Origin: Sphaerolaimus hirsutus
Taxonomy: Eukaryota > Nematoda > Chromadorea > Monhysterida > Sphaerolaimidae
DNA length: 64,000 nt
Direction of reading: 5' to 3'
NCBI GenBank assembly: GCA_964036195.1
Contig: OZ038453.1
Span: forward strand, 7,331,469-7,395,468
Below the pieces are notes generated by a model. The model did not search any database. It saw only the letters and a program-made list of their open reading frames with translations, and had not been told where the DNA came from. The position numbers were made by a program, and so were the translations under genes. Position 1 is the stretch's first letter; every line of letters starts with the position of its first letter. Below, piece after piece: positions 9,107 to 20,205 of this stretch.

Positions 9107-10046
9107 GGCCCCAGTTTTAATTGGGCAGATTATCCCTGAGAGGGAGGACATGATGGGCGTGTCTGGCAATTCGAGATTTGTTCAGGCAGGCATGCCCGCG
9201 CCGCCCACCCGTCATGCCAGGTGCCTGACAGCTGCTGCCCGACCGCCAGGCAGAGCGAGATTTAATTGTGTGCCAGTCAGGAGCTGTCAGGTGCCTGGCA
9301 AGACAGGCATGAACATAAGATTTGGATACACAAACATAAGTTTTCGATACAAAACATATTATTAGGATACCAGAAACATAAGATTTGGATAGATGAAAAA
9401 TAAGATTTGGATACAAAAAAATATTTGGATACACTATGGAAAAAGTCAAACTGAAAACATGAAAAGTTACCTGCCCTGCCTCTCTGAGGAGTCAGGGCAC
9501 ATTTATCATGTTCTGTGAAATTTTGCCAGGCATGCAAAACATTGCAAAACAAACAGGTTGCTCAACAGCATTTACGTTGATAATTTAGTTATCAGCGTAT
9601 ATGATGAAAAATATGCAATACAGCTCTATCGCTTAATTAAAGCTGTTTTTGCCAGAGCAAATTTCAACATGCGCGAATGGATGACAAATTCGCGTATTGT
9701 TTCGGAGAAAATCAAACCTGATGATCTCAACCCGAAACAGTCACAATATATCAAAGTAATGGGTCTCGTTTACGATCACATTGAAGACACCATTGCGGTG
9801 CCAGCTCCCAAGAAAGATTTCACGCTCATTGTCACAGCCACACGCCGCAATTTGAACAAATGCCCTCACAACTAAATCTCATTTTGCAATTTTCAGGCAA
9901 GTCAGGCACTCGTGAGGTGACAGGCACCTGGCATGCAGGCCGCAATTCAATCTTGTTTTACAAAATTTTGCCTGGCATGCATGACGGGTGTGTCAGGTGC
10001 CGGGCGCGGAGAGCAGAAATCTGTCTGCCCAATTAAATCTGGGGCC
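9107..10046. mobile_element. TIR element carrying a retroelement fragment
   Basis: GGCCCCAGTTTTAATTGGGC at 9107 pairs with GCCCAATTAAATCTGGGGCC at 10027-10046. A second, longer inverted relation follows inward (ATGCCAGGTGCCTGACAG against CTGCATGCCAGGTGCCTGTC read on the other strand). It contains ATAAGATTTGGATAC words also found in the hAT-like cores, and a BEL/Pao reverse transcriptase fragment. No clear target duplication was found. Confidence 0.6.
9558..9875 (+). pseudogene. BEL/Pao-type reverse transcriptase fragment
   Basis: The 105-codon open frame begins within an RT core: IYVDNLVISV, then IQLYRLIKAVFARANFNMREW, SNSRIVSEKI-like spacing and KVMGLVYDHIEDTI. The order YVDD block, aaxxLYxxxxxxFAxxxFNxRxW and KVLGLxWD is that of BEL/Pao retrotransposon polyproteins. 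The catalytic YVDD reads YVDN here, so the second Asp is lost. There is no ATG, protease, RNase H or integrase, so this is a dead fragment carried inside the element at 9107-10046. Assignment is from motif memory, not from a search. Confidence 0.65.
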
Positions 10047-10224
10047 AGGGGGTTTATTTTTTGAGAAAATTTTGAGGGGAGGGGTATTTCGAGGGGGGGG
10101 GCTTATTCGAGGGGGGTGGGGTTATTATTTCGCCAGAAATTTTCGAGACAGGTCGTACCCAAGAATGCTCTATTTCATACCCCAAAGTGGTAATAAATAC
10201 AGCGAACGAAATTATACTTGAACG

Positions 10225-10380
10225 TATCAACCAAAGTTGTTAAAAGGTATGTACGTTTACTCGAAAAATACGCGTACACGAGTACGCGGTAAATACGTTG
10301 ACATATACTTTTTTTAAAAAGTAACATACTCACGTGTACGCGTACGTTTTTGAAGCATACGCGTAAAGAAAATGTATTTC
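10225..10380. repeat. ACGTAC-rich repeat
   Basis: Starts GTTGTTAAAAGGTATGTACG and contains ACTCGAAAAATACGCGTACA and GTACGCGTACG palindromes. The same words occur near 47800-47910. No coding frame. Confidence 0.5.
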
Positions 10381-10420
10381 TGTGAATTCAATGTGGGACA
10401 GGTGACTACACTGCAATGTA

Positions 10421-10660
10421 CTCTATTTCCTCGAAATACCCCTCGAAATTGTTTCATAGTGTTAATTTTGAGGGGGGGGGGGGGTTATAGAAGGGCAGGT
10501 ATTTCGAGGGGAGTTTCTTACTTCGCCAGAATGTTTTGGAACTCTCAGTGCAAATTCGTTGTTTGTCATGTACGCTGAGGTAGAAAATATTACCTATGTA
10601 TTTAAGTATACCTATGTATTTATAGAGTTACCTATATAAGTATTTTAGTTACCTATTCGA
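10421..10660. mobile_element. TA-MITE, degenerate
   Basis: CTCTATTTCCTCGAAATACC preceded by TA, then GGGGTTATAG, CTTCGCCAGAATG, and a tail (AACTCTCAGTGCAAATTCGT) shared with 24847-25253. The right end is not definable. Confidence 0.55.
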
Positions 10661-10884
10661 ATTTTTTTACATACTTTTCGATTTTTTTGCAAAAAATATT
10701 GAATTAAGAGCTTTGAACTGTTAAGTTTTAGTTATGTTGAAATAGTTATGGGTGCTTGGTGCATTCCTGCACATTGCTCAATGTGACCGGGTCCACCCAT
10801 AGCTGGAATTGTGGGTGGCTGTTATGGGAGGGGTGGGTCCACCTGACTTTTGTGTCATTCCATTCTGTTGTACATTTTTATCTA

Positions 10885-11324
10885 CCGTATTACCTCGAAA
10901 TACCCCCATGGGGGTTTATTATTTCGCCAGCAAAATTTGAGGGGGGGTTAATTCGAGGGGGGGGGGGGTTATTCGAGGGGGGGTCTTATTATTTCGTCAG
11001 AAATTTCCGTAAGGATCGTAGTTAATAGTAGGCATTTGCATGCCCAAAACAGGTAATAAATGTGTCCAAACAAGATATATTTGGACATAAAAACGTAGAT
11101 TAGCTACACAAACATGTCCATGTGTAGCTGCAATACAGATAAACAGTAATATACATCATGTACATTGCATACATGAAGTATTTATTATGTACATGACGTA
11201 CATCATTCCGAAGGGGGGGGGGTATTTCGAGGGGGGGTTTATTATTTCCCCAGCCGATTTTGAGGGGGGTTAATTCGAGGGGGGGGGGGTTATTCAAGGG
11301 GGGGGATAATTCGAGGTAATACGG
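10885..11324. mobile_element. TA-MITE, full-length
   Basis: Left end CCGTATTACCTCGAAATACC and right end AATTCGAGGTAATACGG are inverted repeats and TA flanks both sides (10883-10884, 11325-11326). The interior has G-runs of up to 12, TTTATTATTTCGCCAG words and a central segment with ACATCATGTACATTGCATAC. The TA target is typical of Tc1/mariner-type cut-and-paste elements. There is no transposase, so it is a non-autonomous copy. It is taken as the reference for the family. Confidence 0.88.
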
Positions 11325-11334
11325 TATATATTTA

Positions 11335-11457
11335 CCATAAATCCTTCAATAAGTCCGCCTCAAATAACTCACCCTTGAATAAGTCCCCTCAAAAATCACT
11401 GACAACAAATAACCCCCACCCCCCCCCCCCCGGGGGGACGTATTTGAGGATATACAG
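11335..11457. mobile_element. TA-MITE, short variant
   Basis: CCATAAATCCTTCAATAAGT at the left and CGTATTTGAGGATATACAG at the right, flanked by TA. Internal CCCACCCCCCCCCCCCCGGGGGG run. It resembles the CCGTAAATCCTCGAATAAGT variant at 41325-41719. Confidence 0.7.
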
Positions 11458-12144
11458 TATATGATGGCATGTTCAGAAAAATTTATTTTACACATTGAAA
11501 TACTGGGTCAAATTGTATAATTTATTTATACATCACTAGTCCAACCTCAAAAATGGAATCTACATTCTGCAGATCATTTTAAGTATTTAACGGTCCAAAT
11601 ACGCCAAGAAATGACCGAGTTATTAAGCTTCAAAGTCACCTAGCCAGATCTGCCATGTAAAATCAACCCCTTTTTGAAAATAGACACCCCCCCCCCTTCT
11701 TGGGACTGGGGGACGATTCAAGGAAACAAAACAATTTGGTTGAGTGCAACAAAATGTGGCGACACAAAGTCTGGTGCACCCACCCCCTAAAATGCATTCC
11801 CCGATTCCATTTCCATTGATACCATTTCAACGTTCATTGACGTTTTTTCTGTTTCGTTAGACTTTTCCAGACGCACCGCGTATCAATTATCGATCGATTT
11901 AGCACATAGAACCTAAGAATGTGTTTTATTTCCTTGAATTCCCTGAAAAATTCGAAAACAATATTCTAAATAATAAACCCCCATGTGGGTGTTTCGAGGT
12001 AATACTGGTATTTATCTACATTTGTACGTTCTAATATGTCCCGTTTGGTGATGTTTATTACCAGTTTTGTGTATGTAAAAGCCCATTCTTTACTTTTTAC
12101 TATATTTACAAAAATTTATGGCAAATTAATACACCCCCCTCTAT
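11458..12144. repeat. Dispersed repeat without coding capacity
   Basis: About 11490-11810 resembles 26640-26960 and, inverted, 28690-28990: shared words are AAAAATGGAATCTACA, GAGTTATTAAGCTTC, CAGATCTGCCATG and GGGACTGGGGGA. The MITE right end ATTTCGAGGTAATACTGG lies near 11996-12011. No gene is seen. Confidence 0.55.
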
Positions 12145-13084
12145 GGTTCAAACGATATGACTTTTCGATATCGATATTCGATATTTGATATTTTTTTCTG
12201 AAACTCGATGTTCGATATCGATACGATATGGAACCTCGATATCGATATTCGATATTCGATATTAAAAAATGGTCGATATTCGATATTCGATATTTCGATA
12301 TTTTCGATATTCGATATTGCGATTTGCTTTAGGTATAGCGAGGCATATTTCAAGTGACATATTGTATTTTCATGTGGTTGCACGCATGGTTAATCATCTC
12401 TTTAGTTAAATGTGAATGGTACAAGTGATTTTAACAAGGTTTACGTCACTCAAAAGTAGAACATGTAGAAACAAACATGATGAATCAATGTGTATCAGAC
12501 AAATAACAATTGGTAGATATTACAGTTCATACTGATAACCTGATTGCTAAGGGCATGTTGCAAAAAATAGAATATCAGCATTTTCTGGCTTCAAATTTAG
12601 CACTCCAACAAAAATGACATTATAAGTACTGTACTTTTACTCATCTCCACCTATACAATTTCGAGAGAACTGCACGCTAAGGATGCTTCAATTCAATGCA
12701 AAAGATAGGAGGCACAATCACAGGCCTCATTGTGCCCGATTCGTGTGTGTTTTTGCACACAATGCAGTCACTATTTTTTAGTACAAATGCCCTTTACAAA
12801 CACGATCCACAATCTTGACAAACAGGGTTAGTAGATGGCAAAGTTGCTTCCCAAGAATGCAATTGCACATGTATAGGGGGTTGACTTGAGTTTTTAGGGG
12901 CTGAGTTTACAATTCAGGGTTGAGTTGATGGGTGTTGATAAATTAGGGTTGAGTTGACAGAAGTTTAAAGATAAGGGGCTGTTGACACAAGTTTAAAAAT
13001 TAGAGGCTGAGTTTATGGGAGTTGAGTTGATGGGTGTTTGCCAAATTAGGGGCTGAGTTTATGGGAGTTAACAATAACATTACC

Positions 13085-16000
13085 ATAATCCTTAAGTGAG
13101 GCCCCCGGGGCTAAAAAATATAAATTGTGATATAATGCATTTGTGGGTTACTGATTACAATGATTTGAAATATGCACTCCATTCTGACAGTACATTACGA
13201 TAACCCTGAAATTGAACCCAAAATGGGGCCAAAATTTTCAAATTGTGAAATGATGCATTGTGGGTTTCTAATTGCACTGATTTGATATATAATGCACTCC
13301 ATTTTGACACTACATTACCATAACCCTGAAAATGAACCACTGGGGCCAAAAACTTTCAATTTGTGAAATGATGCATTTTTGGGTTTCTGGTTGCACTGAT
13401 TTCAAATTTAGGTTTCTGATTGCACTGATTTGATATATGCACTCCATTGACACTACATTACCATAACCTGAAAAATGAACCCATGGGGCCAAATACTTTC
13501 AATTTGAGAAATGATGCATTTTCAGGTTTCTGATTGCACTCATTTGAAATATGCACTTCATTTTGACACTACATTACCATAACCCTGAAAATGAACCACT
13601 GGGGCCAAAAAATTTCAATTTGTGAAATGATGCATTTTTGGGTTTCTGATTGCACTGATTTCAAATTTGGGTTTCTGATTGCACTGATTTGATATATGCA
13701 CTCCATTTTGACACTACATTACCATAACCCTAAAAATGAACCCCCTGGGCCAAAAACTTTCAAACCATAAAATGATGGATTTGTGGGTTTCAGAGTGTAG
13801 CTATTTCAAACATGCCCAGGGCTTAAAAAATTAGAAATTGTGAAATGATTCGATGTGGGTTTCTAATTGCACTGATTTGAAATATGCAATCCATTTTGAC
13901 ACTACATAACCCTGAAAACTACATAACCATAACCCTGAAAATGAACCTCTGGAGCCAAAAACTTTCAATTTGTGAAATCATTCATTTTTGGGTTTCTGAT
14001 TGCACTCATTTGAAATATGCACTTCATTTTGACACTACATTACCATAACCATAAAAATGAACCCCCTAAGCCAAAAACTTTCAAATCATAAAATGATGCA
14101 TTTGTGGGTTTCTGATTGTAGCGATTTCAAATATGCACTCCATTTTGACACTACATTACTAAAACTCTGAAATTGAACCCCTAGACCCAAAAATTTCTAT
14201 TTGTAAAATGATGCATTTTGCAGGTTTCTTATTGCACTGATTTGAAATGACTCAATTTCAACTCTACATTACTGTAAGCCTTAAATTGAACCCATGGGGC
14301 TAATAAATTAGAAATTGTGAAATGATGCATTTGTGGCTTTTTGATTGCCTTGATTTGAAATATGCACTTCATTTTGACACTACATTACCATAACCCTGAA
14401 AATGAACCACTGGGGCCAAAAAATTTCAATTTGTGAAATGATGCATTTTTGGGTTTCTGATTGCACTGATTTCAAATTTGGGTTTCTGATTGCACTGATT
14501 TGATATATGCACTCCATTTTGACACTACATTACCATAACCCTCAAAATGGACCCATGGGGTAAATACTTTCAATTTGAGAAATGATGCATTTTCGGGTTT
14601 CTGATTGCACTCATCTGAAATATGCACTTCATTTTGACACTACATTACCATAACCCTAAAATGAACCCCCTGGGCCAAAAACTTTCAAATCATAAAATGA
14701 TGGATTTGTGAGTTTCTGAGTGTAGTGATTTCAAGTATGCCCAGGGCTTAAAAAATTAGAAATTGTGAAATGATTCAATGTGGGTTTCTAATTGCACTGA
14801 TTTGAAATATGCACTCCGTTTTGACACTACATAACCCTGAAAACTACATAACCATAACCCTGAAAATGAACCTCTGGAGCCAAAAACTTTCAATTTGTGA
14901 AATCATTCATTTTTGGGTTTCTGATTGCACTGATTTCAAATTTGGGTCTATGATTGCACCAATTTGATATATGCACTCCATTTTGACACTACATTACCAT
15001 AACCCTAAAAATGAACCCATGGCGCCAAATACTTTCAATTTGAGAAATGATGCATTTTCGGGTTTCTGATAGCACTCATTTGAAATATGCACTTCATTTT
15101 GACACTACATTACCATAACCCTAAAAATGAACCCCCTGGGCCAAAAACTTTCAAACCATAAAATGATGGATTTGTGGGTTTCAGAGTGTAGCTATTTCAA
15201 ATATGCCCAGGGCTTAAAAAATTAGAAATTGTGAAATGATTCGATGTGGGTTTCTAATTGCACTGATTTAAAATATGCAATCCATTTTGACACTACATAA
15301 CCCTGAAAACTACATAACCATAACCCTGAAAATGAACCTCTGGAGCCAAAAACTTTCAATTTGTGAAATCATTCATTTTCAGGTTTCTGATTGCACTCAT
15401 TTGAAATATGCACTTCATTTTGACACTACATTACCATAACCATAAAAATGAACCCCCTAAGCCAAAAACTTTCAAATCATAAAATGATGCATTTGTGGGT
15501 TTCTGATTGTAGCGATTTCAAATATGCACTCCATTTTGACACTACATTACTAAAACTCTGAAATTGAACCCCTAGACCCAAAAATTTCTATTTGTAAAAT
15601 GATGCATTTTGCAGGTTTCTTATTGCACTGATTTGAAATGACTCAATTTCAACTCTACATTACTGTAAGCCTTAAATTGAACCCATGGGGCTAATAAATT
15701 AGAAATTGTGAAATGATGCATTTGTGGCTTTTTGATTGCCTTGATTTGAAATATGCACTTCATTTTGACACTACATTACCATAACCCTAAAAATGAACCC
15801 CCTGGGCCAAAAACTTTCAAACCATAAAATGATGGATTTGTGGGTTTCAGAGTGTAGCTATTTCAAATATGCCCAGGGCTTAAAAAATTAGAAATTGTGA
15901 AATGATTCGATGTGGGTTTCTAATTGCACTGATTTGAAATATGCAATCCATTTTGACACTACATAACCCTGAAAACTACATAACCATAACCCTGAAAATG

Positions 16001-16563
16001 AACCTCTGGAGCCAAAAACTTTCAATTTGTGAAATCATTCATTTTCAGGTTTCTGATTGCACTCATTTGAAATATGCACTTCATTTTGACACTACATTAC
16101 CATAACCATAAAAATGAACCCCCTAAGCCAAAAACTTTCAAATCATAAAATGATGCATTTGTGGGTTTCTGATTGTAGCGATTTCAAATATGCACTCCAT
16201 TTTGACACTACATTACTAAAACTCTGAAATTGAACCCCTAGACCCAAAAATTTCTATTTGTAAAATGATGCATTTTGCAGGTTTCTTATTGCACTGATTT
16301 GAAATGACTCAATTTCAACTCTACATTACTGTAAGCCTTAAATTGAACCCATGGGGCTAATAAATTAGAAATTGTGAAATGATGCATTTGTGGCTTTTTG
16401 ATTGCCTTGATTTGAAATATGCACTTCATTTTGACACTACATTACCATAACCCTGAAAATGAACCCCCAGGGCCAAAAATTTTCAAATCATAAAATGATG
16501 TGTTTGTGGGTTTCTGATTGTAGCGATCTCAAATATGCACTCCATTTTGACACCACATTACTA
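13085..16563. repeat. Satellite array inside Helitron A (unit about 115 bp)
   Basis: Tandem units carry GGGTTTCTGATTGCACTGAT, TATGCACTCCATTTTGACAC, TACATTACCATAACCCTGAA, and ACTTTCAATTTGTGAAATGA. Units differ and are arranged in a higher-order pattern: the variant with CTCTACATTACTGTAAGCC recurs 668 bp apart (15651 and 16319) with the intervening variants repeated in order. The corresponding array in Helitron B (about 48830-50340) is shorter. No coding. Confidence 0.9.
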
Positions 16564-16564
16564 A

Positions 16565-17229
16565 AATTTTAACTAGTATGTAACAAAACGGTTTCGCCTT
16601 GAACCCAAAGACCGTTTTTTCAACACCAAGGCCCAAGGCTCATCAGTTTGGCAGCACCTGGTGCGGCCTAGAAACACTCTACCTAAACATCCGACCCAAA
16701 AAAACGTCCAAAGTAAAAAATATACGAAAACCCACCACATTGCTTCCTCCCCCAGCGGGGCTGCTGTTGTTTGACGCCATGCGCGGCCGCTTGAAGCTTC
16801 TAGAGTTGGTATTCGCGCCACGCTGTACGTTGCTGCCAGCGCGTCCACGTCCAGAGTTGAAATTCGGTCGCATCTGTATATCGACCAGTATTTTCACTAG
16901 GCTTCCTTAAACACACGTGAAAGTAGTATTTATGTGTCAACAAACCAACACTCAAGTAATCCTTGCGCTTTTACAGCTTTAGGATGTAGTCCTAACCATA
17001 CAGAGCAAGCGAAGGAAAAAACGAAGTTTTTTATTTTTATTTTGTGCAACTCAGTCGTACCAGTATTTCCGGAAAATGGAAACGAAACAGATTAGATACT
17101 GTAATTTTTACACATGACATCACGGGCTATAGCATCACCTTTTCTAGGAAATTTTCCACTGTCTTTAGGTCATTCAACCCAAGTTTTCTAATTAGCATTT
17201 GTTTTCCATTATAAAATCTGTGGAATGCC
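16565..17229 (-). repeat. Downstream pLTR of the Penelope-like element
   Basis: Direct repeat of 21570-22230, starting AATTTTAACTAGTATGTAAC and including the last 103 bp of ORF2. It carries the hammerhead core words CTCATCAG and GGTTTCGCC (plus strand), but here the left neighbour is satellite DNA, so the ribozyme's third stem cannot form. Confidence 0.88.
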
Positions 17230-19934
17230 CGTAATATGTCCTTAAGTTCAAAGTTATTTCCAAGTAATGTTTCAAACAGTTCTCTAACGACAGGGACAAA
17301 TCTATCCAAAGTACTACTTGTCCTAGCTAGGCGTACCAAACCACCAATTACCACAGTATTAAGTAATCGTGATGAAACGTTAGAGTCTCTTTGAATTAGT
17401 TTTACCACAGTAAAATTGAAAAGTCGTCTTTTATCGAAATTACTGTACTCTAGTGTTTCACCCCTGAAATCCAATTCTACGTCTAAAAATGGACACAGAC
17501 CTGTATCTGGGTCTGATGCTCTTTCCAGAGGCAACTCAGTGGGATATATTTGCATCGCATCTTGCAAGAAGTCAGAGTATTCAACAGCCAGACAATCATC
17601 CACATATCTGTAAATGTTGTTAACTTTATGTATACCCGGACTATTAATATTTGCTCTAACATACTTATATTCAATCATTGCGAGTGTCAAATTTGCCAGT
17701 GCCGGTGAGTGGGCACCCCCTGCGGGTATCCCGCATGTTTGTTGAAAAATAAGTCCCGCAAATTCAATGTAGCTCTCCCTAATGCTTAACTCAACACATT
17801 CCAAGAGTTCAAGTTTACTTAATGTCAAAATTGCTTTCTTTTTAGCAAAAGTATCCACCGATATATGTCGAGTAAACACATTAACAAAATCTGATTTAAT
17901 CAAAAGTGAGACAGCGTCCTTGACACTACCCATCATAACATCCGGAGGTAATTTGGGAAATAAGGTTGTAAAATCAGCAGTATATGCTATATTTACCTTT
18001 AATCCAGACCACTTCTCAAACTGTGAAATCGCCTCCAGTGAATTATCAACCATCCAATAATGTCGCACCCCTGTCCGCTCAAATATGACAGCACAGTATG
18101 ATCTGAGCATTTTTAAGAGCGTTTGTAGTATATTAGACACAAGTAGGCATAAGGGTTTAGTGCTCGATTTACTAGCACCACTTACAAAGCGGTATTTATA
18201 AGGCGATTTATGAAGTTTCGCCGTCCAAAAAAGCAGCGGAAGTGTTTCCGTAAAAAATCTTTCCCCATATGCGTATCTTTTACAAATGTTTCGGTGTCTC
18301 TTAATCAAATTTGGCCACTGCGTACCCTTACAACCAATCAGCTTATAGCTAACAGATTCACCAAACCTACTTTCCATAAAATTGTAACCCAATTCACGTG
18401 CAAGTACCTCAAGATAGTATTTGTCGCATATAAATGCGAAATTAGATGACGCTTTATCCACTGGGACTATAAAATATTCATCATGTATCTTATTCAAATC
18501 TATCCAGCAATCTGAATAGTTAATAATTTTACTGTCCTCCCCAGTGGGTAGCTTAAATATATGATCTCGCAGTATCTTTTTTACCTTGCTGACAAATTCT
18601 TGGACAAAATGTCCATTTCCTACTTTCTTTTTCAAATACGACAGGAGTCCATTTAACCCCATAACATAAGCATTAAATGCCTCACCTCTATTATCCGGTT
18701 TGGGCAGTCTAAATTTGCTGCCCATCCCAAATAGCTGTTGTAGTTTCCGATTCTGCACGAATTTCCTGTCACCTGTAAAAACATGTCCATAAGCATTCAA
18801 ACAGTATGCAGATGTATCACATGTGCACCTCCTTTCCAGCACACGTTTCAACTTTTCCATATCCAAATCTCGCAGCCGTTTAGTATAGTTGCACAATTTT
18901 AAAAAAGTGGGGGTACCGTATTTAAACGTTACAGATACATTATGTATCTCCCGCCACATATCAGGCGGTAAGGTATTCAAAACCAACGGATTTCTCAGTA
19001 CATATTTCATGTTTACCATGTCACACACTTTATTTTCAAACTTCACTATCATTCTGTAACCAGGTGTATTTATTGGGCGATTAGTTACCGTCGAATCGAT
19101 AAATGTCAATATTTCAGAAAATTTCCTAATAGCAGAACTAAGATTATGCCTACAGTGTGCGTAGGCGCCTAACCAGTCTGAATTTCGGGTTTGAGTTATA
19201 AGTCTGGTAAGCCGCCTATAAATAAAATATTCCGAACTTCCATTCAAATCAAATAAAATCGAACAAATATCACCTTGTGTCTTACCCTCTCTCTTCCCAG
19301 CACCATGTTTCCTAGGACGCCTAGGCACTTTTATACAAAAATACGGACAAAATTTCATTCTGTCAAAATTTGGAAAAATCGAACTTATATTACCGATGCC
19401 AATGATATTATCATTCAACCCAAATGGATGTACTGTATTCAAGACCAACATATATATTTTCTCGATCTGTCGTCGATTTTGATTGCTGTTGTCACATGTG
19501 TAGACAATCCTACACCGAAAATTATCAATTGTGCAATTACCGTTGTTGAAATGCTTATAAATAAGTTGCTGACTTTTATTGTCGCGAATGTGTCGTAAAT
19601 GTTCCAACATCCGCACTCTAAATTTTCTACCTGTTTCACCGACATATTGCACACCACAGCAGTTACAGCTAATCAAATATATTACGTTGGCTTGATTACA
19701 GTCTAAACAACTACCACTTGGGCAGGTGCCAAACTTTCTACCCGTAATCGTACTTTCAAATTCCTGAGTGAATTCGATATACTTACAAATAGAACAATTA
19801 ACCCGTACACACCTAACCAAATTGGCAGTACCATTTATTTCGGTATATTTAAATTTTACCGGGTCAAAAGTATCTAAAATCAAAACCTCACCACGATTTA
19901 TATGATTAGTTGTCGCAGGTGATTTACTGTCCAT
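17127..19934 (-). CDS. PLE ORF2: GIY-YIG endonuclease plus reverse transcriptase
   Basis: 935 codons, ATG at 19934, stop near the downstream pLTR. The N-terminus has Cys pairs (C42/C47/C50, C71/C76/C79, C90/C92/C93) and a GIY-YIG nuclease core at about residues 83-185 (VIYLISC, QYVGETGRKFRVRMLEH). The RT follows: VPVDKASSNF at about 490, KLHKSPYKYRFVSG at about 573, TADFTTLF at about 653 (catalytic Asp), IPAGGAHSPALANL at 736 and YRYVDD at 775-780. Canonical Penelope proteins have the nuclease at the C-terminus; the N-terminal order places this with the permuted group described from algae and invertebrates (Chlamys/Naiad-type). The protein would nick the target and copy element RNA there. All catalytic motifs are present and the frame is intact, so activity is plausible. 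Confidence 0.92.
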   Translation of the reverse strand: MDSKSPATTNHINRGEVLILDTFDPVKFKYTEINGTANLVRCVRVNCSICKYIEFTQEFESTITGRKFGTCPSGSCLDCNQANVIYLISCNCCGVQYVGETGRKFRVRMLEHLRHIRDNKSQQLIYKHFNNGNCTIDNFRCRIVYTCDNSNQNRRQIEKIYMLVLNTVHPFGLNDNIIGIGNISSIFPNFDRMKFCPYFCIKVPRRPRKHGAGKREGKTQGDICSILFDLNGSSEYFIYRRLTRLITQTRNSDWLGAYAHCRHNLSSAIRKFSEILTFIDSTVTNRPINTPGYRMIVKFENKVCDMVNMKYVLRNPLVLNTLPPDMWREIHNVSVTFKYGTPTFLKLCNYTKRLRDLDMEKLKRVLERRCTCDTSAYCLNAYGHVFTGDRKFVQNRKLQQLFGMGSKFRLPKPDNRGEAFNAYVMGLNGLLSYLKKKVGNGHFVQEFVSKVKKILRDHIFKLPTGEDSKIINYSDCWIDLNKIHDEYFIVPVDKASSNFAFICDKYYLEVLARELGYNFMESRFGESVSYKLIGCKGTQWPNLIKRHRNICKRYAYGERFFTETLPLLFWTAKLHKSPYKYRFVSGASKSSTKPLCLLVSNILQTLLKMLRSYCAVIFERTGVRHYWMVDNSLEAISQFEKWSGLKVNIAYTADFTTLFPKLPPDVMMGSVKDAVSLLIKSDFVNVFTRHISVDTFAKKKAILTLSKLELLECVELSIRESYIEFAGLIFQQTCGIPAGGAHSPALANLTLAMIEYKYVRANINSPGIHKVNNIYRYVDDCLAVEYSDFLQDAMQIYPTELPLERASDPDTGLCPFLDVELDFRGETLEYSNFDKRRLFNFTVVKLIQRDSNVSSRLLNTVVIGGLVRLARTSSTLDRFVPVVRELFETLLGNNFELKDILRAFHRFYNGKQMLIRKLGLNDLKTVENFLEKVML

Positions 19935-20205
19935 GCCCCACCTATGGCAAATGGACAGGATACGTGATACCTATTGTCCGGGGGCTGCCCGGATTTTTTG
20001 CGGCCGTATCGAACTAAATAGTTCTGCCACATGCCCACAGTTGGGTACATATCAACCCCCAGCTGCGGCACAGAAAAACGAAAAAAACAAAGCTGCATGC
20101 AGCTCATGAACACGTAACTTAAAAGAATCCTAATCACTCGCCCTACTTACCACCCGTGGAAGAGCGGAATAACTGCAGAAAAAACACATTCGGACGGCAT
20201 ATCAA

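Larger units (their letters stand above)
9082..10180. mobile_element. TA-MITE interrupted by another element
   Basis: CTGCATTTCCTTGAAATAACC at the left and AGGGGGTTTATTTTTTGAGA immediately after 10046 are the two sides of one degenerate CCGTATTTCCTCG-type MITE, separated by the element at 9107-10046. After that come GGGGTTATTATTTCGCCAGA and a tail like that of 10885-11324 up to about 10180. The right terminus is not clear. Confidence 0.55.

Noticed and set aside
12141..12383. 80-codon frame NIEYRISIS
   Set aside because: Translation of CGATATTCGATAT repeats.
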